Below, piece after piece: positions 27,829 through 37,487 of a DNA stretch of 64,000 nt. The position numbers and the translations under genes are program-made. The stretch spans positions 186,001-250,000 of the forward strand of contig NZ_WNJO01000002.1 in the NCBI RefSeq assembly GCF_009720675.1, given 5' to 3'. Source of the DNA: Secundilactobacillus folii. Lineage in GTDB: Bacteria > Bacillota > Bacilli > Lactobacillales > Lactobacillaceae. The notes below the pieces were generated by a model. That model ran no database searches and was not told where the DNA came from. It saw only the letters and a program-made list of their open reading frames with translations. How positions within the stretch are numbered: position 1 is the stretch's first letter; each line of letters starts with the position of its first letter.

Positions 27829-29031
27829 GTGTTAGAAAAGACCGTTTATCGACAATTACTGAGCCGCGCATTTGACATTCCTGTGTCCGTGACTTATTGG
27901 GATGGCAAGGAAGAGAAGTATGGTGACGGCGAACCGGTTGTTAAGGTCCGGTTTAATGAACAAATTCCTATCAAGAGTTTTACTGATAAGCCAACGTTGG
28001 TATTGGCAGAGGATTACATGCGTGGTGCCATTGAGATCGATGGCAGTATTGAAGAACTTGTTGCTTCTGCATACCGCTCAGCAGGTAGCTTTTTAACGAA
28101 TAACCCATTTTTGAAACATTTACCAAAGATGTCTCATTCTGAAAAGAACAGTGAAAAAGATGTTCAAAGTCACTACGATATTGGTAATGATTTTTATGAA
28201 ATGTGGCTTGATAAAACGATGACGTATTCGTGTGCCTACTTTGAAAATGATGACGACACGCTTGAACAAGCACAAATGAACAAGATTCACCATATTTTGA
28301 ATAAACTCCATCCCGAAGCAGGTAAGAGTTTATTAGATATTGGGAGTGGCTGGGGCACGTTGCTGTTCGTTGCTGCTGAAGAATATGGTCTGAAAGCTAC
28401 TGGCATTACTTTGAGTCAAGAACAATACGACTACACAAAGCAACAGATCCAGGAGCGTCACCTTGAAGGTAAAGTTGATGTTTTGCTGGAAGACTACCGT
28501 GAAGTCAATGATCAATTTGATTATGTGACTTCAGTTGGGATGTTTGAGCACGTTGGAAAAGAAAACCTTGGCCTGTATTTCCAAAAGGTTGCCGACTTTA
28601 TGAAGCCGGATGGTCGCGCATTGATCCACGGTATCACTGGTCAACACGTCGGTGCCGGAGTTGATCCGTTTATCATCAAATACGTTTTCCCAGGCGGCTA
28701 CATTCCTAACGTTTCTGAAAACCTGCAGCATATTATGGATGCTAAGTTGCAGTTTGCGGACCTTGAACCACTGCGCCGTCACTACCAAAAGACGCTTGAG
28801 ATGTGGTACGCCAACTATCAAAAGGTTGAGGATAAAGTTGAAGCCAAGTATGGTAAGGAATTTGCCCGCATGTGGGGAATGTATCTCCAAGCCTGTGCCG
28901 GTTCATTCGAAGGCGGTAACATTGACGTGATGCAGTATCTGCTTGAGAAGCAACCAAGCGGCAATGGACTACCAATGACTCGTCAGTATATGTATGATGC
29001 TGATAAGGCCAAAGTTTCACAGGAAGCTTGA
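27829..29031 (+). CDS. cfa: Cyclopropane-fatty-acyl-phospholipid synthase
   Basis: 400-aa S-adenosylmethionine-dependent enzyme that converts unsaturated acyl chains in membrane phospholipids to cyclopropane (lactobacillic) chains, raising acid and solvent tolerance. Seen: [24 protein letters not shown]-site [12 protein letters not shown], and SVGMFEHVG. Start is GTG 27829 with GAGAAGG eight bases upstream. Length matches the family (about 390-400). Monocistronic, followed by a terminator hairpin. Confidence 0.95.
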   Translation: MLEKTVYRQLLSRAFDIPVSVTYWDGKEEKYGDGEPVVKVRFNEQIPIKSFTDKPTLVLAEDYMRGAIEIDGSIEELVASAYRSAGSFLTNNPFLKHLPKMSHSEKNSEKDVQSHYDIGNDFYEMWLDKTMTYSCAYFENDDDTLEQAQMNKIHHILNKLHPEAGKSLLDIGSGWGTLLFVAAEEYGLKATGITLSQEQYDYTKQQIQERHLEGKVDVLLEDYREVNDQFDYVTSVGMFEHVGKENLGLYFQKVADFMKPDGRALIHGITGQHVGAGVDPFIIKYVFPGGYIPNVSENLQHIMDAKLQFADLEPLRRHYQKTLEMWYANYQKVEDKVEAKYGKEFARMWGMYLQACAGSFEGGNIDVMQYLLEKQPSGNGLPMTRQYMYDADKAKVSQEA

Positions 29032-29144
29032 TCGACATTTGTTGCGGTTTTTAGAATTTACATTTAGAGGGCGGATGCCGTCCAGAATGTGAAAGGGCCT
29101 TGGTGCTGTGTTTTCTAAGAATCCACTCAATGTTTTGAAGATCC

Positions 29145-29164
29145 TTTCTAGTTCGAACTAGAAA
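29145..29164. promoter_or_regulatory. Perfect 20-base palindrome, possible operator
   Basis: TTTCTAGTTCGAACTAGAAA is its own reverse complement. It lies between the cfa stop and the terminator hairpin at 29178, about 155 bases before the OYE gene. No T run follows, so it is not a terminator by itself. Confidence 0.45.
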
Positions 29165-29177
29165 TCATAATTTAGCT

Positions 29178-29242
29178 AAATAAGACGTTAACAAACGCGT
29201 TTCCAAGCAAGGGAACTGAATTTGTTAACGTCTTATTTTTTA
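29178..29242 (+). terminator. Terminator after cfa; hairpin repeat copy F
   Basis: AAATAAGACGTTAACAAA / TTTGTTAACGTCTTATTT then T run. The loop GTTTCCAAGCAAGGGAAC resembles the tip of repeat copy C (TTTCCAAGCAGGAA), suggesting it belongs to the same hairpin family with a different outer stem. Confidence 0.85.
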
Positions 29243-29319
29243 AACTGGTTATTTTAAGTAAGTGGTTCTATAATAATCTTGTAATTTATTTCACAATTTT
29301 ATTCAAAGGGGCTGTAATC

Positions 29320-30486
29320 TTGACTAATTATAAATTTCTAGAACCTTATACCTTTGCTAATGGTGCCACGGTTAAGAACCGTATCGTGATTCCGCCAATG
29401 ACGGAAGAATCCGCAATGGCAGACGGGACCGTTTCCCGTGATGAACTTCATTATGTTAGTCTTCGAGCAGGTGGCGTAGGGATGTTCATTAGTCCAGTCG
29501 CCAACGTGACACCTGATGGTAAGGGGTTTGAAGGCGAACTATCAGTTGCTGATGACCGCTTTATTCCAGGTTTGTCTAAGTTAGCCCATGCGATGAAGGG
29601 TCATGGTTCTAAAGCTATTTTACAAATTTTCCATGCCGGCCGAATGTCATCAAGTTCCGTGCTGCGCGGCACGCAGCCGGTCAGTGCAAGTGCTGTTGCA
29701 GCACCGCGTGAAGGAATGGAGACGCCTCGTGAGTTAACTGAATCTGAGATTGAAACCATTATTCAGTCTTTTGGCGATGCAACGCGGCGAGCTATCGAAG
29801 CTGGCTTTGACGGTGTGGAAATCCATGGTGCCAACACGTATCTGATCCAGCAGTTCTTCTCACCGAACTCCAATCAGCGGACTGACAAGTGGGGCGGAAC
29901 GGTTGATAAACGGATGACGTTTGCACTTGAAATTATTAAAGCCGCTAGAAAAGCAGTTGACGACTATGCTAAATCACCGTTTATTCTGGGGTATCGTATC
30001 TCACCAGAAGAGGTTGAAACACCAGGTATTCGACTAGCCGATACGCTGCACTTTATCGATACGCTGGCTGATCAACCGATCGACTACCTGCATATTTCAA
30101 TGGGTAACGCTTGGCGGACCTCATTAAATGATCCTAGTGAGCAGACGCCAACTATTTTACGAATCAAGAAACAGGTGAATGGTCGAAAGCCTTTGATCTC
30201 AGTTGGTTCGATTAAAACCCCTGCAGAGGCCGAAAAGGTAATGGATGCCGGAATTGAGTTTGCTGCTATCGGGCGAGAATATCTCTGCGAGCCTAACTGG
30301 GTCGAAAAGGTCGAAGCTGGACTGGAAGATACGATTCATTACAGTATTAACCGGGCCGAATTGGACGATTTAGGCCTAACACCAATTTTAATGACCTTCC
30401 TGGAAGGCATGCAAGCTAACATTCCGTTTGAGGGTGAGTCGGAAAATAAGCAGGGCATTGAGGCTAGTCCGATTTTAAATGAATAA
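29320..30486 (+). CDS. NADH:flavin oxidoreductase, old yellow enzyme family
   Basis: 388-aa FMN enzyme. Begins with a TIM-barrel entry NRIVIPPMTEE; has ILQIFHAGRM, EIHGANTYLIQQFFSPNSN (His/Asn substrate pair), and the C-terminal phosphate-binding SVGSIKTPAEAEKVM and IGREYLCEPNW. No C-terminal FAD/NAD domain, so it is an OYE-like rather than a dienoyl-CoA reductase. Probably reduces activated double bonds. Start TTG 29320 with AAAGGGG eight bases upstream. Confidence 0.9.
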   Translation: MTNYKFLEPYTFANGATVKNRIVIPPMTEESAMADGTVSRDELHYVSLRAGGVGMFISPVANVTPDGKGFEGELSVADDRFIPGLSKLAHAMKGHGSKAILQIFHAGRMSSSSVLRGTQPVSASAVAAPREGMETPRELTESEIETIIQSFGDATRRAIEAGFDGVEIHGANTYLIQQFFSPNSNQRTDKWGGTVDKRMTFALEIIKAARKAVDDYAKSPFILGYRISPEEVETPGIRLADTLHFIDTLADQPIDYLHISMGNAWRTSLNDPSEQTPTILRIKKQVNGRKPLISVGSIKTPAEAEKVMDAGIEFAAIGREYLCEPNWVEKVEAGLEDTIHYSINRAELDDLGLTPILMTFLEGMQANIPFEGESENKQGIEASPILNE

Positions 30487-30604
30487 ATCGATAAATAATT
30501 CAGGGTCGAGATAAAAGTTGAGTTGGCTAGTCGTAAACTGGCTGCCTAATGCAAAGGTAGTTAAAGGTTCGTTCAGTTTTAGACTGTTATCAAGTCAAAC
30601 TTCC

Positions 30605-30715
30605 GTTAAAGCACAGGTTTCGGCCATGTAAGTAAATAGCGTCGCGGTTTCCAAGCAGGAATCCGCGACGCTATTTAATGCTACTCTGGAATCTAACCGA
30701 ATTTTGTCACACGCT
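30605..30715 (+). repeat. Intergenic hairpin repeat, copy C
   Basis: Core 30633-30678: TAAATAGCGTCGCGG-T-TTCC and GGAA-T-CCGCGACGCTATTTA, one T-T mismatch in a 20-base stem. Compared with copies A and B the stem reads GCGG/CCGC instead of GTGG/CCAC, a compensated change. The 3' flank GGAATCTAA...TTTTGTCACA matches copy D. Confidence 0.8.
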
Positions 30716-30724
30716 TTATTTTTG

Positions 30725-30844
30725 CTACTTAGTCTTATTATTAGTCCGTTTAGCATCGCGAATAACCTTCATCGCTCGCTTACGAGTTTTCAGGCTCGGA
30801 CTTTTCAGTCGGCGATATGCACTGGCTAAATCTGTTTTTTCCAT
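30725..30844 (-). CDS. 39-aa basic protein linked to rpsN
   Basis: Small Lys/Arg-rich protein, beginning MEKTDLASAYRRLKSPSL. AGGTC-type ribosome site (GGAGGTCAACGC) precedes ATG 30844. Its start lies 15 bases after the rpsN stop, so both are one operon behind a Zur-like box. I recall similar short proteins annotated as putative metal homeostasis proteins in lactic bacteria, but cannot verify it here. High charge would also fit an RNA or ribosome partner. Confidence 0.75.
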   Translation of the reverse strand: MEKTDLASAYRRLKSPSLKTRKRAMKVIRDAKRTNNKTK

Positions 30845-30859
30845 GCGTTGACCTCCATG

Positions 30860-31129
30860 CTACCAAGAAGCTTTACGGACACCAGGAATCTGTCCTAGGT
30901 GGGCATACTTACGGAAATTTAAACGAGACATTTCAAATTTACGCATATAGCCACGAGGACGCCCGTCGAGACGGTCACGATTGTGCAACCGGATAGGATT
31001 CGAGTCCTTGGGTAGTCGTGCTAAAGCTTCGTAATCACCCTTTGCTTTCAGCTCGCGACGAATCGAAGCGTACTTTTCGACCAGTGCGCGCTGTTTGTTA
31101 AACTTAACGATTTTTGATTTCTTTGCCAT
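30860..31129 (-). CDS. rpsN: Ribosomal protein S14, zinc-independent form
   Basis: 89-aa S14 with no cysteine at all, so it is the C-minus form that needs no zinc. Typical blocks: [34 protein letters not shown] and [12 protein letters not shown]. Bacteria with a zinc-ribbon S14 in the main ribosomal cluster induce this paralogue under zinc starvation to free zinc. Start ATG 31129 has GGAGG seven bases upstream; longer in-frame starts have none. Located outside any ribosomal cluster. Confidence 0.95.
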   Translation of the reverse strand: MAKKSKIVKFNKQRALVEKYASIRRELKAKGDYEALARLPKDSNPIRLHNRDRLDGRPRGYMRKFEMSRLNFRKYAHLGQIPGVRKASW

Positions 31130-31271
31130 GTTTTCCTCCAATAACTTAGTGATGGTATTCAGTCCAATAAGTAATTGCAAGCCTCAGGCTAGTATTATTC
31201 TGTTCGTCACAACAATGAGTTAACTTTACCAGTATTGCCTGGGAAATACTAACGATTTGACTCACATATCT

Positions 31272-31298
31272 TGTAAATAGTAAAAGTTACTATTTACA
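31272..31298. promoter_or_regulatory. Zur-like operator
   Basis: TGTAAATAGTAA-AAG-TTACTATTTACA: perfect 12-base arms around 3 bases. The inner part TAAATAGTAA...TTACTATTTA equals the Bacillus Zur box TAAATCGTAAT-N-ATTACGATTTA form with a symmetric C-to-A change. It is 143 bases upstream of rpsN. A zinc-responsive site before the zinc-free S14 is what is expected. Confidence 0.75.
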
Positions 31299-31471
31299 TT
31301 AAACCACCTTTTGGAAACGAAGTAAAGAATAATGGGTCGCTTAAACAAAGTAAATTTGTCTATCAAAATGATTGAAATGGGACCAGCAGATAGGCATTTC
31401 CCAAAAGTACTTTAATCCTAGACGTATCTACTACTGTCAGATATGTTAAAATAATAGCAGTCAATAAAACT

Positions 31472-31552
31472 ACACTAGGGGCGCCAAACGGCTGAGAAAG
31501 AATTATCTAGTCCCTTTGAACCTGTTAAGTTAATGCTTGCGAAGGAAAGTGT
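31472..31552 (+). ncRNA. TPP riboswitch (THI element)
   Basis: P1 closes by ACACT/AGTGT; the invariant blocks are present: GGGGCGCC, GGCTGAGA, CCCTTTGAACCTG and TGCTTGCGAAGGAAAGTG. It precedes a terminator hairpin at 31572-31613 and thiamine-precursor transport genes, so TPP binding should end transcription. Confidence 0.95.
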
Positions 31553-31571
31553 AAACAACATCTAATCAGAT

Positions 31572-31613
31572 GGTCTTTCAGCGCGCAAACGAAACGTAGC
31601 TGGAAGGCTTTTT
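31572..31613 (+). terminator. Riboswitch-controlled terminator
   Basis: GGTCTTTCAGC / GCTGGAAGGC with 16-base loop, five T; expression platform of the TPP riboswitch. Confidence 0.82.
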
Positions 31614-31637
31614 AAATTGAAAGGGGAAATTTGTTTC

Positions 31638-32822
31638 ATGGGAAATACCAAATCGAGCGGACTGTTTCTGCTCTGGATGGGAGCGGCTATCTCCATTGCT
31701 GAGATCGTCACGGGCACCCTGATCGCACCATTAGGCTGGCAAAGCGGCCTGTTAGCAATTATTATTGGTCACGTAATCGGCTGTTTCGTCTTTTTGCTAC
31801 CGGCGGGCTACCTGTCTGCTCAGCAAAACCGAACCGCGATTCAGTCTACGAAAACTGTATTTGGCGAACATGGGGTCCAGCTCTTTTCACTTTTAAACGC
31901 CATTCAGCTTCTCGGCTGGACCGCTGTGATGATCGTGAACGCCCAGCTAGCGATGAACGGCATCTCTAAAGTACTTTTTCACTACCGTTCAGTGCTGGTG
32001 ATGTCACTGATCGTTGCGGTGCTGATCATTGTTTGGCTGTTGATGGATCATGAATGGCTGTTTCGGATCAATAACGCGATCGTGGTGCTCTTGGCACTCG
32101 GGATGGTGCTGATGCTTTGGACAATTATTCATGAGGGTCGTCTTAATGCAAGTACAAATCTGGCACCCATCAGTTTCGGCAGCGCAGTTGAACTAAACGT
32201 CACCATGGCGTTGTCATGGCTGCCACTGATCGGTGATTATACCCGGCATACTGAGCATCCCTTCAAAACTAGTATGGCTAGTGTTAGTGGCTACTTCTTG
32301 GCTAGTATCTGCATGTTTTCACTGGGGCTCTTCACCGTTATCTTAACCGGCCAGTCTGATTTCACGACGGTGCTGTCCCGTTCAAGTATGGGCATGATTG
32401 CACTGCTAGTCATTGTGTTCTCCACCGTAACCACTACCTTTATGGATGCTTATTCCGCAGCCACAAATATTGCTAACATTGTTAAAACAAAAGCGATGAA
32501 CTGGATTGCCGTTGGTATTACGGTGCTTGGCTTACTCATTGCATTGTTTGTTTCGATGGCCTACTATCAAAATTTCTTGTACGCTATCGGCGCGGTTTTC
32601 ACGCCACTTTTTGCCATTCTGTTTGTGAGCGTCTACCTGATGCACGAGCGGCTATCGATCCCGCTTAACTTCATCTGGTGGGTCATCGGCGTTATCGGTT
32701 ATTCTTGGTTACAAAAATTAGACTTTTTCTTGGGGACGACTTTCTTCCTCCTGTTAGTCCTGGGTGTAGGGGTTTACCTCACCGGTTTAGTCACCAAGAA
32801 ATATCCGTTGATCACAGATTGA
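31638..32822 (+). CDS. cytX: Hydroxymethylpyrimidine transporter, CytX-like (NCS1)
   Basis: 394-aa membrane permease of the cytosine/purine/thiamine-precursor (NCS1) group with about 12 segments; WMGAAISIAEIVTGTL near the start and SWLPLIGDYTRH in the middle are CytX-like. The TPP riboswitch directly upstream and thiW downstream indicate HMP as substrate rather than cytosine. Start ATG 31638 follows AAAGGGG; a TTG seven codons earlier is less likely. Forms an operon with thiW. Confidence 0.88.
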   Translation: MGNTKSSGLFLLWMGAAISIAEIVTGTLIAPLGWQSGLLAIIIGHVIGCFVFLLPAGYLSAQQNRTAIQSTKTVFGEHGVQLFSLLNAIQLLGWTAVMIVNAQLAMNGISKVLFHYRSVLVMSLIVAVLIIVWLLMDHEWLFRINNAIVVLLALGMVLMLWTIIHEGRLNASTNLAPISFGSAVELNVTMALSWLPLIGDYTRHTEHPFKTSMASVSGYFLASICMFSLGLFTVILTGQSDFTTVLSRSSMGMIALLVIVFSTVTTTFMDAYSAATNIANIVKTKAMNWIAVGITVLGLLIALFVSMAYYQNFLYAIGAVFTPLFAILFVSVYLMHERLSIPLNFIWWVIGVIGYSWLQKLDFFLGTTFFLLLVLGVGVYLTGLVTKKYPLITD

Positions 32823-32851
32823 GTTGAATAACATGAAGGAGTTTGATCGAG

Positions 32852-33358
32852 ATGAATAAGCGAGTTTACTATTTAACGTTAACTTCCGTACTTGTCGCGT
32901 TGGGTGTAATTGGTGGCAGTTTGTTTGAATTTACAGTGGGTGTAGCGAAAGTCGCCCCGATGCAACACCTCATCAACGTCGTGTCTGGTGCACTTCTAGG
33001 TCCATGGTGGGCAGTTACCCAGGCTTTTTTGACGTCGCTGGTTCGTAATTTGTTGGGGACGGGTACGATTTTGGCCTTCCCAGGCAGCATGTTCGGGGCG
33101 TTTTTGAGTGGCTTGTTTTTCAAATACACAAAGAAGTTGCTGGCAGCCGTCTTCGGCGAACTTATTGGAACTGGTATCATTGGCGCCTTCGCGGCTTATC
33201 CGCTGGCAGCTTGGCTACTGGGAGCGAAGGGTGCCCTTTGGCTATTTGTGCCGAGCTTTTTTCTGAGTGCGCTGGTTGGCGCAATTGTCGGTTACGCCTT
33301 GTTGAAGAGTATCTGGTCTTCTGTAATTCAACCGCAACTAAATAGAATGCAAAAGTAA
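32852..33358 (+). CDS. thiW: ECF transporter S component ThiW
   Basis: 168-aa membrane S component with about five or six segments, for the thiazole precursor of thiamine. HLINVVSGALLGPWWAVTQAFLTSLVRN and GTILAFPGSMFGAFLSG match ThiW. It would share the ECF A/A'/T module encoded elsewhere. Start ATG 32852 has AAGGAG about eleven bases upstream; the TTG at 32843 sits too close to it. Together with CytX it salvages both thiamine halves, implying the cell makes TPP from precursors. Confidence 0.9.
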   Translation: MNKRVYYLTLTSVLVALGVIGGSLFEFTVGVAKVAPMQHLINVVSGALLGPWWAVTQAFLTSLVRNLLGTGTILAFPGSMFGAFLSGLFFKYTKKLLAAVFGELIGTGIIGAFAAYPLAAWLLGAKGALWLFVPSFFLSALVGAIVGYALLKSIWSSVIQPQLNRMQK

Positions 33359-33398
33359 GCGGGTGATAAAACTCGTTTTAGCTTCGGAGCGTAGGAAC

Positions 33399-33434
33399 AA
33401 AAAAGCAATTTCCTCACTGGGAAATTGCTTTTTG
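33399..33434 (+). repeat. Intergenic hairpin repeat, copy D (terminator)
   Basis: AAAAAGCAATTTCC / GGGAAATTGCTTTTT with a 5-base loop. Flanks match copies C and E: GGTGATAAAACTCG before, and GTCGCTATG...GATCTAAGTTTTGTCACAG after (33358-33470). Also terminates the thi operon. Confidence 0.8.
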
Positions 33435-33575
33435 TCGCTATGCTGCCGGGATCTAAGTTTTGTCACAGCTTCTTTTAAAATTGTCTTTTAATCGTGCTGA
33501 ATTTACGTTGTCCGCTTAGCTTGCATTTCCATTAACCTAACAACATTGAATTCCTAAAAAGCCTGGGACCTGTGA

Positions 33576-34520
33576 CTAAATCAGTTGATAATGACTGTCG
33601 GTTAAAGTGAAGACATCCTTTAATCCGGAAGTAATTGCCACGCGATAGTCACGGGTGACAAAGATTGCGTCTAGGCCTGGCTGATTTTCAATTAGTGGCA
33701 GACCCTTATCAATATCTTGATAGAAGGCCTCAGTGGTCCAAATATCACCGTCGATGGATAAGTCGCTAATGATGGTGACACTCTCCAAATCATTTTGAAT
33801 CGGATAGCCAGTTTTTGAATCGAACATGTGATGGTAATTTTGACCATTGATTACGAGATAACGTTCGTAGATCCCAGAAGTCACAATTGACTTTGCCGGT
33901 GTGGTCATGACGCCGAGGGCAACGTTTCGTTTCTGAACGGGATTTTGCACGCCAATTCGCCAGAGACCATTTGGGCGGGCACTTTTACCAACCAGTAAAA
34001 TGTTGCCACCGAGATCAATGATTCCGCTCTTCACACCCATAGAGACCCAAAGATACTTGATGGCATCTGCAATATAGCCCTTAGCAATCGCACCCAGATC
34101 GATCTCCATTCCCGGTTTAGTGAGAAAGACTGTCTGCGCTCCGTCATTTAATTTAATGTCTGCGGGGTCGATCAATTTAAGCCGTTCCTTGATATCCGAA
34201 TCAGCCGGCAAATTAGCCCCGTCAAAGCCAATTTTCCAGAGCTTGACTAACGGGCCGATTGCCGTGTTAAACCCTAAGTTCCAAAGACTGACCTCTACTG
34301 CCCGTTTAATTAATTGATAGGTGATCGCAGACACGTGAACCGGTTGATCGCCGGCTGCGTGATTAACGTCCATGACTTCCGAAACGGGTCGGTTGACAGT
34401 TAAAATATCCTCGTAGTGCTGAATTAACCGGTGACCAGCATCTAGGTCGGCCTCCGTTGCCGGCTCTTCAACTGAGAGGGTAATAGTGGTACCTAAACCA
34501 TAATACTGCTTTTGAATCAT
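33576..34520 (-). CDS. apbE: FAD:protein FMN transferase
   Basis: 314-aa ApbE enzyme that covalently attaches FMN to Thr/Ser of target flavoproteins. Seen: MEIDLGAIAKGYIADAI, GIIDLGGNILLVG, and HHMFDSKTGYPIQN. No lipobox or signal peptide, so cytosolic or anchored by other means; in lactobacilli the enzyme often serves extracellular electron transfer or fumarate reductase proteins. The fumarate reductase gene 7 kb away has no FMN-binding (DGAT-type) attachment domain, so its target is probably elsewhere. Start ATG 34520 (TTG 34523 is an alternative). Confidence 0.9.
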   Translation of the reverse strand: MIQKQYYGLGTTITLSVEEPATEADLDAGHRLIQHYEDILTVNRPVSEVMDVNHAAGDQPVHVSAITYQLIKRAVEVSLWNLGFNTAIGPLVKLWKIGFDGANLPADSDIKERLKLIDPADIKLNDGAQTVFLTKPGMEIDLGAIAKGYIADAIKYLWVSMGVKSGIIDLGGNILLVGKSARPNGLWRIGVQNPVQKRNVALGVMTTPAKSIVTSGIYERYLVINGQNYHHMFDSKTGYPIQNDLESVTIISDLSIDGDIWTTEAFYQDIDKGLPLIENQPGLDAIFVTRDYRVAITSGLKDVFTLTDSHYQLI

Positions 34521-34564
34521 CAAGTTTCACGCCTTTCTTGGCAAATGTTTAACTCCAAGATAAC

Positions 34565-34603
34565 ACAAAACCGACTTAACAGCAGACTGTTAAGCCGGTT
34601 TTG
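34565..34603 (-). terminator. Terminator between the orphan leader and apbE
   Basis: On the minus strand CAAAACCGGCTTAACAG / CTGTTAAGTCGGTTTTG with a 4-base loop. It would end any transcript from the leader promoter at 35020-35048 before apbE, as if it were the terminator of a lost operon. Confidence 0.8.
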
Positions 34604-34754
34604 AATCTGGGGTGAGAGGTCCCAGAATTGTGTGAATATCGGATTTGCACTTCATTATCGTGCTATTGATGAAAGGAGTCCGTTTGACCTGATGCTTGAT
34701 GAGTCTTGTTTTCAGGTATCCACGGATAAAATCATGGCTAGGTTGTAGTTTCTT

Positions 34755-34820
34755 TCATTGGCATTCGCTCCCTCTAAACATTCCCCTAAAAACTATGTAA
34801 TCGAATCCTTTACCAAACAT
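34755..34820 (-). CDS. 21-aa open frame behind the orphan attenuator
   Basis: Short frame starting MFGKGFDYIVFRG with a strong site GGGAGGTGATAT before ATG 34820, right after the attenuator terminator. This is where the first structural gene of an attenuated operon would begin. I do not recognise the peptide; it may be a deletion scar or a real small protein. Confidence 0.35.
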   Translation of the reverse strand: MFGKGFDYIVFRGMFRGSECQ

Positions 34821-34851
34821 ATATCACCTCCCGCTACAAATGGGTAAGAAA

Positions 34852-34935
34852 AAACCAGGAACCTTGAACAGCTCCTGGATAGACCAACGCTGCCCGCTCT
34901 ATTTTGCGGGCACTAAACTGTGACCCGCCTGCTTA
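34852..34935 (-). promoter_or_regulatory. Attenuator of the orphan branched-chain leader
   Basis: On the minus strand, downstream of the leader stop: GGCGGGT can pair with GCCCGC, or GCCCGC with GCGGGC (mutually exclusive), followed by the terminator CCAGGA...TCCTGG with six T (34852-34877). This is the pause/antiterminator/terminator order of amino acid attenuators. Confidence 0.72.
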
Positions 34936-34989
34936 TAAAATCACGACGCGAATAATCACACTGTTTAATTGTACGTTAGTCTTTGTCAT
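34933..34989 (-). CDS. Orphan branched-chain amino acid leader peptide
   Basis: 18-aa frame MTKTNVQLNSVIIRVVIL with AAAGGGG nine bases before ATG. Eight of its residues are Val, Ile or Leu, five of them in the last seven codons, as in ilv-type leader peptides whose ribosome stalling controls attenuation. An attenuator hairpin set follows, but no ilv gene: the next gene is apbE, beyond another terminator. Confidence 0.75.
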   Translation of the reverse strand: MTKTNVQLNSVIIRVVIL

Positions 34990-35019
34990 TTGGATTACCC
35001 CTTTGTTTGAATTGCATCT

Positions 35020-35048
35020 AATATAGCATTAAAACATGATGAGTGCAA
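35020..35048 (-). promoter_or_regulatory. Promoter of the orphan leader
   Basis: Minus strand TTGCAC (35048-35043), 17-base spacer, TATATT (35025-35020), about 30 bases before the leader start. Confidence 0.65.
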
Positions 35049-35185
35049 GATTAAAATAAAATTAAATTAAAAAAGTTAAAATTCAGTATCATCGCTCTTA
35101 GCAGTGAACATTTAGCTTGCTAATTATGGTTCGGCAGCGTACCTTAAATGGTGAATAGACACGCACTGGAAGAGAGGAAGACATT

Positions 35186-35623
35186 GTGAAAGTTGAAAAA
35201 ATGGATCATATCTCATCTACTGACCTTCAGACATTGATGACCCTCTGGCTGAGTGGTAACTTGGATGCCCATCCGTTCATCAGCGAAGAATACTGGCAAG
35301 AGCACGAAAACGAGGTTGCAGGGGCTTTGAAAACCGCTGAAGTCTACGTTGTTCGTGATGATAATGGCGAGATCGTCGGTTTTGCCGGGATGCAGGGTCA
35401 GCGACTAACTGGTATCTTCGTTAAAGCTGGTCAACGAAATGATGGTCTTGGAAGCCTGCTGATGTTTGCTCTGAAGTCAGACTATCGGTTGATCAAAGCC
35501 TCAGCCTTCGAGAAAAATGCCAATGCAATTCACTTCTATAAGCAGCATGATTTTGACATCAGTGAACGCGAATTAAATCAGGAAACCAATGAAGTTGTCG
35601 TTAAGATGATTTGGCAGGCTTAA
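35186..35623 (+). CDS. GNAT-family N-acetyltransferase
   Basis: 145-aa single GNAT domain. The acetyl-CoA loop is GQRNDGLGSLLM (a variant of RxxGxG/A) and NANAIHFYKQHDF marks the C-terminal half. Substrate unknown; size and pattern fit ribosomal-protein or small-molecule acetyltransferases. GTG start at 35186 with AGAGGAAG six bases upstream. Shares a terminator with a convergent small gene. Confidence 0.88.
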   Translation: MKVEKMDHISSTDLQTLMTLWLSGNLDAHPFISEEYWQEHENEVAGALKTAEVYVVRDDNGEIVGFAGMQGQRLTGIFVKAGQRNDGLGSLLMFALKSDYRLIKASAFEKNANAIHFYKQHDFDISERELNQETNEVVVKMIWQA

Positions 35624-35631
35624 TTGAGATA

Positions 35632-35669
35632 CAAAAACACCGGGTGCTCGCAGTCACCCGGTGTTTTTG
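35632..35669. terminator. Bidirectional terminator
   Basis: AAAAACACCGGGTG / CACCCGGTGTTTTT with 8-base loop. Confidence 0.92.
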
Positions 35670-35706
35670 TGTTTGGAGGAGTTGATATATATATTGTTTT
35701 AGAGCG

Positions 35707-35826
35707 TTAACCGATAAATTTTCGCTTCGGGTCTTCTTGAAGGACCACTGGCGGAATTTTTATCGGTGGCTGTTTTTCAGACTTGATCAGCTTTTGCATT
35801 GGGGTTTGTGACATGACAACTGACAT
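35707..35826 (-). CDS. 39-aa hypothetical protein
   Basis: Open frame with SD AAAGGA eight bases before ATG 35826, ending just before the terminator at 35632-35669. Proline- and lysine-rich: EKQPPIKIPPVVLQEDPKRK. No membrane segment, no known motif. The well-placed ribosome site and terminator argue for a real gene; no homologue is recognised. A second ATG two codons upstream is too close to the SD. Confidence 0.5.
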   Translation of the reverse strand: MSVVMSQTPMQKLIKSEKQPPIKIPPVVLQEDPKRKFIG

Positions 35827-36004
35827 TAGCATCGTCCTTTCACTCATTGCTTGTAGCAACTTGATGTGTCTTACTATACGGAGGATGACTTAACCGGAGC
35901 TTAAAAGTAGTTAAAGAAAAGATTATGGTCTGAATAATTATTAAAGAAATTTAATTTAATTCTCATTTTTATGTTTACTAGTAAACACTGTTCTGCTATA
36001 CTGA

Positions 36005-37396
<1,392 letters not shown>

Positions 37397-37437
37397 TTGC
37401 GGTCGTTGATGGAGGGAAATTAAGTTAATCAATTTAT

Positions 37438-37487
37438 AAAAAATCAGTGGCTAGCTTTAGAAATTTTGAGGCTTACCACTGATTTTT
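37438..37487 (+). terminator. Terminator after gdhA
   Basis: AAAAATCAGTGG / CCACTGATTTTT stem, 25-base loop. Confidence 0.88.
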
